Part shown: positions 18,879 through 29,188 of the stretch, piece after piece
Layout of the letters: each line of letters opens with the position of its first letter
Position numbering within the stretch: position 1 is the first letter of the stretch
Origin: Galbibacter marinus
GTDB taxonomy: Bacteria; Bacteroidota; Bacteroidia; Flavobacteriales; Flavobacteriaceae
Assembly: GCF_000300875.1 (NCBI RefSeq)
Contig: NZ_AMSG01000009.1
Coordinates: 62,001 to 126,000 of the forward strand
Length of the DNA: 64,000 bases
Direction: 5' to 3'
Made by a program: the position numbers and the translations under genes
The notes under the pieces: generated by a model
Database searches by the model: none
What the model saw: only the letters and a program-made list of their open reading frames with translations
What the model was told of the DNA's origin: nothing

Positions 18879-19130
18879 ATGGCAAATCACAAATCGGCAT
18901 TAAAGAGAGTTAGAAGAAACGAAGCCGTTCGTTTAAGAAATAGATATCAACATAAGACCGTGCGTAATGCAATTAAGAAATTACGTGGGATTGAAGATAA
19001 GAGTGAAGCAGAAGCTTTATTGCCTTCAGTATATGGAATGATTGATAGATTGGCTAAGAAAAATATTATCCACGCAAACAAAGCGGGGAACTTAAAATCT
19101 GGTTTGACTAAAAGCGTAAACGCTCTTTAA
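18879..19130 (+). CDS. rpsT: 30S ribosomal protein S20
   Basis: An 83-residue, strongly basic, all-helical protein binding 16S rRNA. It starts [21 protein letters not shown] and ends [21 protein letters not shown], both diagnostic for S20. It is single-gene, with its own -7 element and a terminator at 19161-19187. Confidence 0.97.
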   Translation: MANHKSALKRVRRNEAVRLRNRYQHKTVRNAIKKLRGIEDKSEAEALLPSVYGMIDRLAKKNIIHANKAGNLKSGLTKSVNAL

Positions 19131-19160
19131 TCAAATTCATTATTTTATAGGTATAAAATT

Positions 19161-19187
19161 GCTCCGCATTTACGTGGGGCTTTTTTT
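19161..19187 (+). terminator. rpsT terminator
   Basis: A 7-bp stem (GCTCCGC/GTGGGGC, with two G-T pairs) and 6-base loop are followed by seven T. It separates rpsT from the immunophilin gene and makes an upstream in-frame start for that gene at 19159 implausible. Confidence 0.75.
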
Positions 19188-19245
19188 ATTTAAAAAACAA
19201 AAATTACTCCAAGACCTTGGGAGTGATCTTAAAAAAATAGAACTT

Positions 19246-20178
19246 ATGGATAACGGAATTTACGCAAAATTTGGTACCACTAAGGGTGAGATCTTAGTGA
19301 AGCTAACTTATGATAAAACTCCTGGTACGGTAGGGAACTTTGTCGCTTTGGCGGAAGGAAATATGGAAAACAGTGTAAAGTCACAAGGGCAGCCGTATTA
19401 CAATGGATTAAACTTTCATCGAGTTATTAATGACTTTATGATTCAGGGAGGGTGTCCACTTGGAACTGGAACAGGAGATGCAGGCTACAAGTTCGACGAT
19501 GAATTTCATCCAGAACTAAGACACGACAAGCCTGGAGTGCTTTCTATGGCCAATGCAGGACCTGGTACCAATGGATCTCAGTTCTTTATTACCCATGTTG
19601 CTACACCATGGTTGGATGATAAGCATTCGGTTTTTGGATTCGTAGAGAGTGGACAGGATGTAGTGGATGCTATTGAACAAGGTGATAAACTTGAAACTCT
19701 TACCATTGTCCGCGTAGGTGAGGATGCTCAGAAGTGGAATGCTATCGAAGCTTTTAGAACCTTTGAAGGAGAAAGAGAAAGAAGAATTGCAGAGGCTAAA
19801 AGACAAGCTGAGGAAGCTTTGGATAAGTTAGCAGCTGGATTTGAAAGTACTGATTCTGGTCTTCGTTATATGATCATTCAAAAAGGTGACGGTCCTAAAG
19901 CAGAAAAAGGTCAAATGGTTTCTGTACATTATAAAGGACAATTACAGGATGGTCAGGTATTTGACTCATCATACGCTAGAAAGCAACCTATTGATTTTAC
20001 CTTAGGTATTGGTCAGGTAATTTCTGGATGGGACGAAGGTGTTGGATTATTACAAGTTGGTGATAAAGCACGCTTTGTGATTCCACCGCATTTAGGGTAT
20101 GGTTCGCGTGGAGCTGGAGGCGTTATTCCACCAGATGCGATTCTTATCTTTGATGTTGAACTTATGAAGGTGAAATAA
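19246..20178 (+). CDS. Dual-family immunophilin: cyclophilin-FKBP fusion peptidyl-prolyl isomerase
   Basis: A 310-residue protein with two unrelated proline isomerase folds in one chain. Residues about 1-165 are a cyclophilin: [15 protein letters not shown], then [16 protein letters not shown], then [13 protein letters not shown] charged linker helix (about 165-205) follows. The FKBP domain spans about 215-310: [19 protein letters not shown], then [20 protein letters not shown] and [22 protein letters not shown]. There is no signal peptide, so it is cytosolic. Fusions of this order are known as CFBPs in Flavobacterium. ATG 19246 is chosen because the longer frame would begin inside the rpsT terminator. 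Confidence 0.92.
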   Translation: MDNGIYAKFGTTKGEILVKLTYDKTPGTVGNFVALAEGNMENSVKSQGQPYYNGLNFHRVINDFMIQGGCPLGTGTGDAGYKFDDEFHPELRHDKPGVLSMANAGPGTNGSQFFITHVATPWLDDKHSVFGFVESGQDVVDAIEQGDKLETLTIVRVGEDAQKWNAIEAFRTFEGERERRIAEAKRQAEEALDKLAAGFESTDSGLRYMIIQKGDGPKAEKGQMVSVHYKGQLQDGQVFDSSYARKQPIDFTLGIGQVISGWDEGVGLLQVGDKARFVIPPHLGYGSRGAGGVIPPDAILIFDVELMKVK

Positions 20179-20217
20179 TTCCTAAAAAAGGAAAATCACA
20201 TAATAATAAATCACAAA

Positions 20218-20254
20218 AAAACGGAATTTCCAACAAAGGATCTTCCGTTTTTTT
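20218..20254 (+). terminator. Terminator of the immunophilin gene
   Basis: AACGGAA and TTCCGTT arms enclose a 16-base loop that itself holds CC/GG pairs, and are followed by a run of nine or more T. It ends the transcript 40-75 bases after the stop codon. Confidence 0.8.
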
Positions 20255-20595
20255 TTGTGTTGTTTATTGATAGTAAGCAGGTTTTATTGTATAATGATTA
20301 ACCGAGTCTTTATTAGTGGCCCTGGTATTCTCATCTACTTAATAGGTGTACTTTTTAAACCTTTTTAATACTTTCTTGGTTTCACGCGGATGACTCAAAG
20401 TATAGTTGGGGGATAAAAATGTATTATTTGCAAACCACCTTTAATTCGAAATAATTACAACTGTATTTTTCAGCTATAGACGAAAATATTGTCCAAATAC
20501 ATCAAAAATTCTTTTATAAAAGATGATTAGACAAAATTTAATAAAATTTTCTAGTTAAGACGAAATATTTGTATACTTGAGTATATATTTCAGGT
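20255..20595. other. AT-rich gene-free stretch before the first DUF4143 ATPase
   Basis: No coding frame is seen in these 341 bases. Three imperfect copies of a TAGAC(G/A)AAA motif occur at about 20477, 20528 and 20557 (spacings 51 and 29). The first forms GAC-N9-GTC, and the second is half of an imperfect inverted repeat ending TTTTCTAG. A weak -7-like AATATTTG lies near 20564. These may be operator sites for the ATPase gene but are much less regular than those before the second ATPase. Confidence 0.35.
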
Positions 20596-20665
20596 ATGGA
20601 AGATAGATTTGAAGCATTGAGAAAATTATAATTTTTGGGACGGGAATTTACCACCACTTGGTTTT

Positions 20666-21880
20666 TTGCGTAAATCATACACGGATAATATTCTGAGTTA
20701 TAGTAATAACAAGCTTATTAAGGTGATTGTTGGACAGAGACGCGTAGGTAAAAGCTATGTTCTAAGACAAATAGCTAATCAGTTAATGTCTAATGGTGTG
20801 AATCCTAATAATATATTTTATTTTAATAAGGAGTTTATAGACTTTGATTTTGTTCTTCATTATTCTGATTTAGAAGAAGTAGTTAAGAAATACAAGACAC
20901 AACTTAATCCTGAAGGGAAAATATATTTGCTTATAGATGAAATACAAAATATTTCAGAGTGGGAGCGATTTGTAAATTCATACTCACAAGATTTTACTTC
21001 AGAATATGAATTGTACATAAGTGGCTCAAACTCAAAAATGCTATCCGGAGAATTAGCAACTTTACTTTCTGGACGATATGTTGCTTTTGAAGTTTTTCCA
21101 TTCAGTTTTAGGGAGTACTTAGGGATAACTAACCAAAAACTAACTAAACAATCTTTCGTTAATTACATGGAAAGTGGGGGGTTGCCTGAATTCTTTAGCT
21201 TGTCAAACGAAGAAACTAAAAGGCACTACACAGCTTCAGTGATAGACACCGTTTTGTTGCGTGATATTATCCAGCATTTCTCGGTAAAAGATCCAAAGTT
21301 GTTGGAAGATGTGTTTGTGTATCTAGTTAATAACGCCTCTAATTTAGTTTCTATTAACAAGGTTGTAAATTTCATGGAGACTAGGGGAAGGAAAACCACC
21401 TATGATACCGTTGCAAATTATATTGGGTATATAGAGGACGCCTTCTTGATGCATAAAGCTGAACGATTCGATATTAAAGGTAAAGATACGATTTCAGGAA
21501 CGAGTAAGTACTATGCTAACGACCTAGCTTTTAAGAATTACTTATTTAGTGGATTTGATTATGGAATTGGTTATAAATTGGAAAACCTAATTTATCTCGA
21601 ACTTCGTCGAGCTGGTTATGAGGTCTATGTTGGTTTAATACGAAATAGGGAGGTTGATTTTGTTGCGAAAAAGGCTAATGATGTCTTGTATGTGCAATGT
21701 GCTTATTTAATAGTTGACCAACATACGGTTAAACGTGAGTACGCATCACTTGAAATGATAGAAGATAATTACACTAAAATAGTAGTTTCCTTAGATGATG
21801 TTCAACTTCCACAAAATAAAGGGATAAAACATATTCAGGCATGGAGATTACATGAGTTTCTTGCCCTTGAGAGGATGTAA
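20666..21880 (+). CDS. DUF4143 AAA ATPase, 5' end disrupted by a one-base frameshift
   Basis: A predicted P-loop ATPase with a C-terminal DUF4143 nuclease-like domain. Walker A is GQRRVGKS and Walker B is IYLLIDEIQ; the C-terminal half includes YLELRRAGYEVYVG and NREVDFVAKK. The intact frame can only start at TTG 20666. Upstream, ATG 20596 opens a frame reading MEDRFEALRK and stops at TAA 20629. Removing one T near 20626 joins it to YNFWDGNLPPLGFLRK in the frame used here, which is the normal N terminus of this family. The gene therefore has an early frameshift; the rest is open. The cellular role of these ATPases is unknown. Confidence 0.8.
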   Translation: MRKSYTDNILSYSNNKLIKVIVGQRRVGKSYVLRQIANQLMSNGVNPNNIFYFNKEFIDFDFVLHYSDLEEVVKKYKTQLNPEGKIYLLIDEIQNISEWERFVNSYSQDFTSEYELYISGSNSKMLSGELATLLSGRYVAFEVFPFSFREYLGITNQKLTKQSFVNYMESGGLPEFFSLSNEETKRHYTASVIDTVLLRDIIQHFSVKDPKLLEDVFVYLVNNASNLVSINKVVNFMETRGRKTTYDTVANYIGYIEDAFLMHKAERFDIKGKDTISGTSKYYANDLAFKNYLFSGFDYGIGYKLENLIYLELRRAGYEVYVGLIRNREVDFVAKKANDVLYVQCAYLIVDQHTVKREYASLEMIEDNYTKIVVSLDDVQLPQNKGIKHIQAWRLHEFLALERM

Positions 21881-22033
21881 ATTGGAAACTCTGATAAAAG
21901 GTGCAGATTGTGTTGTTTCTTATCATCAGCTATAAAAAAGGTAATTTGTTAGAGGCCAAAACTCAGGCACTTGTTAATACAACTATAAAGTAAGACATCG
22001 TCAAAAATATATAAAATGTAGGATAGCGGGTGT

Positions 22034-22141
22034 TTAATCAAATCCCTTTTTATTATAATAATAAAGGATTCTAATCCATAAATATCATGATTAAAACGGA
22101 TTTCAATCCATAAATATCATGATTAAAACGGATTTTAATCC
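22034..22141 (+). repeat. Array of palindromic sites at 32-bp spacing ahead of DUF4143 ATPase
   Basis: Three 32-base units begin at 22066, 22098 and 22130. Each opens with a 12-base palindrome GGATTnnAATCC, and units 1 and 2 continue with the same 20 bases. A fourth, degenerate site at 22034-22045 keeps only the right half (AAATCC) but is in exact register. The last palindrome sits 10 bases before a -7 box, over the expected -33 region. Spacing of 32 bp is three helical turns, so all sites face one side of the DNA. This is an operator-like array rather than a CRISPR. Confidence 0.75.
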
Positions 22142-22151
22142 ATAAATATTA

Positions 22152-22159
22152 TATATTTG
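22152..22159 (+). promoter_or_regulatory. -7 element of the second DUF4143 ATPase gene
   Basis: TATATTTG, a full consensus match, lies 19 bases before the ATG and 10 bases after the last palindrome of the operator-like array. Confidence 0.6.
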
Positions 22160-22175
22160 TTAGAAAACAACTTGA

Positions 22176-23300
<1,125 letters not shown>

Positions 23301-23536
23301 AACAGTATATTATTTGGTTTGAAAGAGAGTTCAGTGTCTGTATTTTTTTGATTGAACCATGCTTTTTAAAAGTCTGTAGTGGTGTAGGTAATATCAATGT
23401 TGTGCGGTTTTGATATGAGCTTAGAAATTCAATGTTGAATTAAGGTTATTTTCTTTAGCTTAAGTACTTATTATAAGTTTCCAAACTTTAAGAATAATTT
23501 GCTTAGACCTGATGCTTATTCCCAATATGGGTTTGT

Positions 23537-23544
23537 TATATTTG
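23537..23544 (+). promoter_or_regulatory. -7 element of yfiT-like gene, deciding its start
   Basis: TATATTTG matches the consensus. A transcript beginning about 7 bases downstream would start at or after the ATG at 23549, so the next ATG at 23573 is the likelier start. Confidence 0.5.
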
Positions 23545-23572
23545 CCGTATGGCAAAACAAGATTTAGAATCC

Positions 23573-24091
23573 ATGAAATATCCAATCGGGAGGCTACAGT
23601 TTCCCGATAATTATACCGATAGGAATATAAAACAATGGATATCAACCATTGAGAAATTCCCGCAGCAACTCGAAAATCTGGTTGAAGATTTTGATGATTT
23701 GCAGTTGGATACGCCTTATCGACCTGAAGGTTGGACTGTTCGCCAGGTAATTCATCATATGGCAGATAGCCATCTAAACGCCTATATAAGGTTTAAATGG
23801 ACCCTTACTGAAGACAAGCCAACAATAAAAGTCTATCATGAGGATAGATGGGCCATTTTGCATGATGCCAAAGATGCAGATATTGATATCTCACTAAGTC
23901 TTATTGAATCTCTTCATGCTCGTTGGGTGTATATGTTGAAGAATTTGACAAGTGATCAACTTAAGAGAACTTTTATTCATCCTGAAAAAAAAGAAATTAG
24001 CATCGTTCAATTAATTGCAATGTATGCATGGCACAGTGAACATCATTTAGCACATATCACTTCCCTTGCCAAACGAGAGGACTGGATCTAA
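23573..24091 (+). CDS. DinB/YfiT-family metal-dependent thiol transferase-like protein
   Basis: A 172-residue protein of the DinB four-helix superfamily, closest in pattern to YfiT (a bacillithiol transferase-type hydrolase). The start MKYPIGRLQFPDNYT is the YfiT opening. The three metal-binding histidines are visible in VRQVIHHMADSHLN and near the end in WHSEHHLAHI. An ATG eight codons upstream is open but overlaps the predicted transcription start. The thiol cofactor in this organism is not evident. pyrD follows 72 bases later with its own promoter. Confidence 0.82.
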   Translation: MKYPIGRLQFPDNYTDRNIKQWISTIEKFPQQLENLVEDFDDLQLDTPYRPEGWTVRQVIHHMADSHLNAYIRFKWTLTEDKPTIKVYHEDRWAILHDAKDADIDISLSLIESLHARWVYMLKNLTSDQLKRTFIHPEKKEISIVQLIAMYAWHSEHHLAHITSLAKREDWI

Positions 24092-24114
24092 GAGAATAAT
24101 TCCCTGAAAAATAG

Positions 24115-24144
24115 TTTGAAGTTATTAGGTTTCAAGTATTTTTG
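24115..24144 (+). promoter_or_regulatory. pyrD promoter
   Basis: TTTG at 24115-24118, an 18-base spacer and TATTTTTG at 24137-24144 give a good -33/-7 pair. The predicted start at about 24151 supports ATG 24164 rather than the TTG at 24116. Confidence 0.6.
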
Positions 24145-24163
24145 TGCAAACTTCAAAGTACCT

Positions 24164-25180
24164 ATGTATAAATTAATTATTCGACCGATACTTTTTCAAT
24201 TTGATCCTGAAAAAATACATCATTTTAGTTTTGCTGCAATTTCCTTTTTAAACAAAATACCAGGTGTCTCTGCTTTGATTCGCGCCATGTTTTGTGTAGA
24301 GGATAAAAGATTGGAACGAGAGGTATTTGGTTTGAAATTTAAAAACCCTGTTGGACTTGCAGCCGGTTTTGATAAGAATGCTAGTCTTTTTAATGAACTG
24401 AGTAATTTCGGATTTGGTTTTGTCGAAATAGGAACTCTTACACCTGTAGGCCAACCTGGGAATCCTAAAAAGCGACTGTTTCGCTTAAAAGAAGACCAAG
24501 GTATTATTAATCGAATGGGATTTAATAATGAAGGTATTAAAGATGCCGTAGAGCGACTCAAGCGCAATAAAGGTGTTCTTATTGGTGGAAATATTGGAAA
24601 AAATAAAAACACTCCTAATGAGGCGGCAATTTCTGATTACACTATATGTTTTGAAGCACTATACCCATATGTAGATTACTTTGTAGTGAATGTTTCTTCG
24701 CCTAATACACCTAATTTAAGAGCCTTGCAGGATAAAGAACCATTAACAGCACTGCTGGGCCAATTACAGCTGCTCAATAAAACAAAAGATAAACCGAAAC
24801 CAATTCTTTTAAAGATAGCACCAGATTTAACCAATGAACAACTTATGGATATTGTTGCTATAGTCACCCAGACAAAAATAGCGGGTGTAATCGCTACCAA
24901 TACCACAATTTCAAGGACAGCATTACAATCTGAAAATAAAAAAGAAACAGGAGGCTTAAGTGGTGCTCCATTAAAAGATCGATCCACGGAAGTTATTCGA
25001 TTTTTAAGTCAAGCCAGCCATCAGGGGTTTCCAATAATTGGTGTTGGTGGGATTCACAGTGCAGAGGACGCACTTGAAAAGCTTGAGGCAGGAGCTTCAT
25101 TGGTGCAGATTTACACTGGATTTATTTACCAAGGCCCAGGACTTATAAAAAGCATCAATAAGGCTATTTTAAAAAAATAA
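24164..25180 (+). CDS. pyrD: Dihydroorotate dehydrogenase (quinone), class 2
   Basis: A 338-residue inner-membrane-associated flavoprotein oxidising dihydroorotate to orotate with quinone. The amphipathic N-terminal helices [19 protein letters not shown] mark class 2. FMN-binding and active-site segments are [44 protein letters not shown] (catalytic Ser), [10 protein letters not shown] and [17 protein letters not shown]. It is followed 3 bases later by a LysE-type exporter gene and probably shares its transcript. Confidence 0.96.
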   Translation: MYKLIIRPILFQFDPEKIHHFSFAAISFLNKIPGVSALIRAMFCVEDKRLEREVFGLKFKNPVGLAAGFDKNASLFNELSNFGFGFVEIGTLTPVGQPGNPKKRLFRLKEDQGIINRMGFNNEGIKDAVERLKRNKGVLIGGNIGKNKNTPNEAAISDYTICFEALYPYVDYFVVNVSSPNTPNLRALQDKEPLTALLGQLQLLNKTKDKPKPILLKIAPDLTNEQLMDIVAIVTQTKIAGVIATNTTISRTALQSENKKETGGLSGAPLKDRSTEVIRFLSQASHQGFPIIGVGGIHSAEDALEKLEAGASLVQIYTGFIYQGPGLIKSINKAILKK

Positions 25181-25183
25181 AAC

Positions 25184-25801
25184 TTGAATTGGGAAACTCT
25201 ATACCTATTTAGTTTAGCTTCCGCGCTTTTAGCCTTGGCACCTGGTCCAGACAATATATTCGTGATGGTTCAAAGTATGGTTCATGGAGTTAAAAGCGGG
25301 CTAGTAACAACTTTTGGACTGATAAGTGGTTGCCTGGTTCATACCTCATTAGTAGCCTTTGGGGTTTCTTCATTAATCCAACAATCAGAAGTCGCTTTAA
25401 CTGTTCTAAAAATTGTGGGAGCGTTCTATTTGTTGCTACTTGCTTATAAGGTGTTTAAGAGTGAAGCTACTATTTCAATTGATGCATCATCTGAAGATCT
25501 ACAATCCTTCACGGCTTTGTATTTTAAAGGATTCATGATGAATGTGTTAAACCCTAAGGTAGCCTTATTCTTTTTAGCATTTTTTCCAGGTTTTCTATTT
25601 CATCAGGAGCTAAGTATGGTTAAGCAATTTTTTGTGCTAGGACTACTTTTTATGGTCGTATCACTTATTGTGTTTTCAGCCTTAGCCTTCTTATCGGGCA
25701 GAATATCCAGTTATTTAAAGGGACAGAAAAATGCTGCTAAGGTGCTAAAATGGATGCAAATAGTGGTCTTTGTCGGTATCGCGATATTTATATTGTTGTA
25801 G
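25184..25801 (+). CDS. LysE/RhtB-family amino-acid exporter
   Basis: A 205-residue inner-membrane exporter with about six hydrophobic segments. The signature ALAPGPDNIFVMVQS near residue 18 and the motif LNPKVALFFLAFFPGF near 122 are typical of the family. The substrate (threonine, homoserine, lysine or another amino acid) cannot be told. The only start giving a full first helix is TTG 25184, three bases after the pyrD stop, implying translational coupling. Confidence 0.88.
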   Translation: MNWETLYLFSLASALLALAPGPDNIFVMVQSMVHGVKSGLVTTFGLISGCLVHTSLVAFGVSSLIQQSEVALTVLKIVGAFYLLLLAYKVFKSEATISIDASSEDLQSFTALYFKGFMMNVLNPKVALFFLAFFPGFLFHQELSMVKQFFVLGLLFMVVSLIVFSALAFLSGRISSYLKGQKNAAKVLKWMQIVVFVGIAIFILL

Positions 25802-25896
25802 GGCTTTGATTTTTGGTATAAGTATAGCAATGGGCTAAAATGTGTACTTGTATAAGCAGCAAAGGATGATTACCTTTGATTAAAACGTATGTAATT

Positions 25897-26559
25897 TTGA
25901 TTAAAGATCATTTTATTTTTGATATGGATGGGGTGTTGATTGATAGCGAGCCAGCCCATCAACAAATATTCAAAAAAGTATTCGAGGAATTAAACTTAGA
26001 GTTTTCGCTTGCGTATCACCATAGGTTAGTCGGAATGGCTGCAGTTCCTATGTGGGAAAAGATCCGTTCAGATTTTCAAATTCAAACAGACGCAAGAGAA
26101 TTGATGAACTTTCACAAGGAATTTATGTACGTGGAGATAAAAGAGTTGGATATCCAATTGGTGCCAGGGGCCCTTGAGCTGCTGGATCAATTGCAGCAAA
26201 TGGGAGTGAAAATGTCGCTGGCCTCTTCCTCTGCACAAAAGCTGATACATCACTTTGTTGATAAATTTGGTATACGGTCAAAATTTGATTTTTTAGTTAG
26301 CGGAGAATCACTTACCCGTAGTAAGCCATTTCCGGATATATTTTTAATGGTAGCTGAGCTTTATAATAAGGAGCCGGATCATTTTATAGTTATTGAAGAT
26401 AGTAATAATGGAGTAAGGGCTGCCAAAGCAGCAGAGATGAAATGCATAGGGTATAAAAACCCAAATTCTGGGCAGCAGGATTTAACTTTGGCCGATGAGC
26501 TTATAAACTCCTTTTCAGAATTAACCCAGCAAAAAATTAAGGACCTTACAAATTTATGA
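25897..26559 (+). CDS. HAD-superfamily hydrolase (beta-phosphoglucomutase-like)
   Basis: A subclass-I HAD phosphatase or phosphomutase of about 220 residues. Motif I is FDMDGVLIDSEP with nucleophile Asp, motif II lies in MSLASSSAQKL, motif III is SKPFPDIF, and motif IV is VIEDSNNGVRAAKAA. The start is uncertain: TTG 25897 gives the expected MIKDHFIFDMDG, another TTG lies at 25876, and a -7-like TAATTTTG overlaps 25892-25899. ATG 25924 would lose the nucleophile. The stop overlaps the next gene by 4 bases. The substrate is unknown. Confidence 0.85.
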   Translation: MIKDHFIFDMDGVLIDSEPAHQQIFKKVFEELNLEFSLAYHHRLVGMAAVPMWEKIRSDFQIQTDARELMNFHKEFMYVEIKELDIQLVPGALELLDQLQQMGVKMSLASSSAQKLIHHFVDKFGIRSKFDFLVSGESLTRSKPFPDIFLMVAELYNKEPDHFIVIEDSNNGVRAAKAAEMKCIGYKNPNSGQQDLTLADELINSFSELTQQKIKDLTNL

Positions 26560-27419
26560 ATCGAGTCAAACTCATAGAATGTCCACGAGATGCCATGCAA
26601 GGAATAAAGGATTTTATTCCTACAGAGAGAAAGGTGCAGTACATTCAGGCTATTTTACGCTGTGGATTTGATGCGGTTGATTTTGGAAGCTTTGTCTCTC
26701 CAAAGGCAATACCACAGATGCGAGATACCGCCGAGGTGCTCGGTCAGTTAGACCTTAGTGCAACTCGAAGCAAACTATTGGCAATTGTAGCTAATGTAAG
26801 AGGGGCAGAAGATGCGATTAAATATCCAGAAATTACTTACCTAGGTTATCCTTTTTCGATTTCAGAGAACTTTCAAATGAGAAATACTCATAAGACCATT
26901 GCAGAAAGTATTGAAGTTCTAAAACGAATTCTTGAATTGGCGCATAAGAATGATAAGCAAGTGGTTGCCTATCTTTCCATGGGATTCGGAAACCCTTATG
27001 GGGATCCATGGGATGTCGATATCGTGGCAGGTTGGACTGAAAAGCTCTCTGTTATGGGGGTGAAAATACTTTCCCTCTCAGATACTGTAGGAAGTTCAAC
27101 GCCCGATTCTATAAACTATCTGTTTTCTAATCTAATCCCATCCTATCCAGAGATTGAATTTGGAGCGCACTTGCATACTACCCCGCATGCTTGGCATGAA
27201 AAGGTAGATGCGGCCTATAACTCAGGATGTCGAAGATTCGATGGGGCTATACAAGGTTATGGGGGTTGTCCTATGGCTGCCGATGCCCTTACAGGCAATA
27301 TGCCTACTGAAAAATTGATCTCTTATCTTACTGCCGTAAAGGCTCAATTTCATGTGGGCGCCATGAGTTTTGAGAGCGCCTATAACGAAGCGATTAAGGT
27401 TTTTAGTCATTATCATTGA
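26556..27419 (+). CDS. Hydroxymethylglutaryl-CoA lyase
   Basis: A 287-residue TIM-barrel enzyme cleaving HMG-CoA to acetyl-CoA and acetoacetate in leucine or ketone-body breakdown. It begins IECPRDAMQGIKDFIPTERK (metal-site Asp) and has VDFGSFVSPKAIPQM. The active-site loop GYGGCPMAADALTGNMPTE carries the catalytic Cys, and HLHTTPHAWHEK holds the metal histidines. The start overlaps the HAD stop in ATGA, so the two are translationally coupled. Confidence 0.92.
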   Translation: MNRVKLIECPRDAMQGIKDFIPTERKVQYIQAILRCGFDAVDFGSFVSPKAIPQMRDTAEVLGQLDLSATRSKLLAIVANVRGAEDAIKYPEITYLGYPFSISENFQMRNTHKTIAESIEVLKRILELAHKNDKQVVAYLSMGFGNPYGDPWDVDIVAGWTEKLSVMGVKILSLSDTVGSSTPDSINYLFSNLIPSYPEIEFGAHLHTTPHAWHEKVDAAYNSGCRRFDGAIQGYGGCPMAADALTGNMPTEKLISYLTAVKAQFHVGAMSFESAYNEAIKVFSHYH

Positions 27420-27527
27420 TACCTGCAGTGTTTTGACTTAAATTTTACAAGATTCTTTATATTAAAGCCAAAATTATCCATATGGCAATAAAATGCTAAA
27501 TTGTTAAAATCTAAATAAAAAAAGCAG

Positions 27528-27559
27528 TACATTTGCGTGCAACTAAATGACAAGTTGCA
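27528..27559 (+). promoter_or_regulatory. guaB -7 element and 5' leader hairpin
   Basis: TACATTTG at 27528-27535 is the -7 box. Near the predicted transcription start, TGCAACT (27538-27544) and AGTTGCA (27553-27559) form a 7-bp inverted repeat with an 8-base loop. The loop contains ATG 27547, while ATG 27562 lies just 3' of the stem. The hairpin could act as an operator or affect initiation. Confidence 0.5.
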
Positions 27560-27561
27560 AT

Positions 27562-29034
27562 ATGGAAGCTCACAATGCAAAGTTTGTTGGCGAAGGATTA
27601 ACTTACGACGATGTACTACTCGTTCCGAATTATTCTGAAGTTCTACCGCGTGAGGTCAACATTCAAACGAAATTCACAAAAAACATTACCATTAATGTAC
27701 CTATAGTATCCGCTGCAATGGATACGGTAACTGAAAGTAGGATGGCTATTGCCATGGCTAGAGAAGGAGGAATAGGTGTACTGCACAAAAACATGACTAT
27801 TGAGCAGCAAGCCCTTAAGGTTCGTAGAGTTAAGCGAGCGGAGAGCGGAATGATCATAGATCCAGTTACCTTGCCTTTAACTGCAACGGTAGAGGATGCA
27901 AAAAATAGCATGAAAGAGCATAGCATTGGAGGAATTCCAGTGGTGGATAAATTCGGTCACCTAAAAGGGATTGTTACAAATAGAGATTTGAGGTTTGAAA
28001 AAAACAACAATCGTGCTATAGTTGAGGTGATGACTCATGAAAATTTAGTCACTGCAGGTGAAGGTACTTCCCTGCACGATGCTGAAGAAATTTTACAGGA
28101 GCACAAGATTGAAAAACTACCTGTTGTCAATGGTGATAACAAACTAGTAGGTCTTATTACCTTTAGAGATATCACAAAACTTACCCAAAAACCAATAGCT
28201 AATAAAGATATTTTCGGAAGACTTAGAGTGGCGGCTGCCATTGGGGTTACCGCGGATGCTTTTGAAAGAGCAGAGGCTCTTGTCAACGCTGGTGTTGACG
28301 CTATTGTAATTGATACTGCTCACGGGCATACCAAAGGTGTGGTAGGGATTTTAAAAGAAGTTAAAGAGGAGTTCCCTGATCTCGAAGTAATTGTTGGGAA
28401 TATTGCTACTGGTGAAGCAGCTAAATTTCTTGTCAAACACGGTGCTGATGCGGTAAAAGTTGGAATTGGGCCAGGATCTATTTGTACCACAAGGGTGGTA
28501 GCTGGAGTTGGATATCCACAATTTTCTGCCGTTTTAGAAGTTGCTACAGCTCTAAAAGGAACTGGTATACCAGTGATTGCTGATGGTGGAATTCGATATA
28601 CTGGAGATATTCCAAAAGCTATTGCTGCAGGAGCTGATTGTGTGATGTTAGGGTCACTATTAGCTGGTACTAAAGAATCGCCAGGAGAAACCATTATCTA
28701 CGATGGTAGAAAATATAAATCCTACCGAGGAATGGGGTCAGTAGAGGCAATGCAACACGGAAGTAAAGACCGATATTTCCAAGACGTAGAAGACGATCTT
28801 AAAAAACTTGTTCCAGAAGGAATTGTTGGTAGAGTACCTTATAAAGGTGAATTAGTGGAGAGTATGCATCAATTCATAGGAGGTCTTAGGGCTGGTATGG
28901 GTTATTGTGGTGCTGAAAGTATCAAAGCGTTAAAGGAAAATGGACGTTTTGTGAAAATCACATCTAGTGGAATTAATGAAAGTCACCCTCATGATGTAAC
29001 GATCACCAACGAGGCACCTAATTACAGTAGGTAA
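27562..29034 (+). CDS. guaB: IMP dehydrogenase
   Basis: A 490-residue cytosolic enzyme making XMP from IMP, the first step to GMP. The catalytic barrel is interrupted by two CBS domains at about 95-210 ([17 protein letters not shown], then [21 protein letters not shown]). The catalytic loop is [15 protein letters not shown] with the active Cys, and the mobile flap region includes [13 protein letters not shown] 27547 would add five residues but lies in the leader hairpin, so [20 protein letters not shown] is preferred. It is monocistronic with a strong terminator. Confidence 0.96.
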   Translation: MEAHNAKFVGEGLTYDDVLLVPNYSEVLPREVNIQTKFTKNITINVPIVSAAMDTVTESRMAIAMAREGGIGVLHKNMTIEQQALKVRRVKRAESGMIIDPVTLPLTATVEDAKNSMKEHSIGGIPVVDKFGHLKGIVTNRDLRFEKNNNRAIVEVMTHENLVTAGEGTSLHDAEEILQEHKIEKLPVVNGDNKLVGLITFRDITKLTQKPIANKDIFGRLRVAAAIGVTADAFERAEALVNAGVDAIVIDTAHGHTKGVVGILKEVKEEFPDLEVIVGNIATGEAAKFLVKHGADAVKVGIGPGSICTTRVVAGVGYPQFSAVLEVATALKGTGIPVIADGGIRYTGDIPKAIAAGADCVMLGSLLAGTKESPGETIIYDGRKYKSYRGMGSVEAMQHGSKDRYFQDVEDDLKKLVPEGIVGRVPYKGELVESMHQFIGGLRAGMGYCGAESIKALKENGRFVKITSSGINESHPHDVTITNEAPNYSR

Positions 29035-29069
29035 TTATAGAGCGAAATAATTTTATTTTATAATATATA

Positions 29070-29105
29070 AAAAGAGCATTTTGGATCATCTTAAAATGCT
29101 CTTTT
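29070..29105 (+). terminator. guaB terminator
   Basis: A perfect 13-bp stem, AAAAGAGCATTTT with AAAATGCTCTTTT, encloses a 10-base loop. The A and T ends of the stem make it able to work in both directions. Confidence 0.85.
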
Positions 29106-29188
29106 ATATTTTTCTAAGGAGTATTCAAAAAATGCTCATGATCATAGTCAGATTGCAGAGAATATTCGAATTTTAGATTCAAGTGCAG

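Noticed and set aside
19159-19245. Upstream extension of the cyclophilin-FKBP protein
   Set aside because: The extra 29 codons lie in the rpsT terminator and have no resemblance to a cyclophilin N terminus.
22066-22141. Possible CRISPR array from regular 32-base repeats
   Set aside because: Units abut with no unique spacers, only three copies exist, each contains a palindrome and a promoter follows; no cas genes are nearby.
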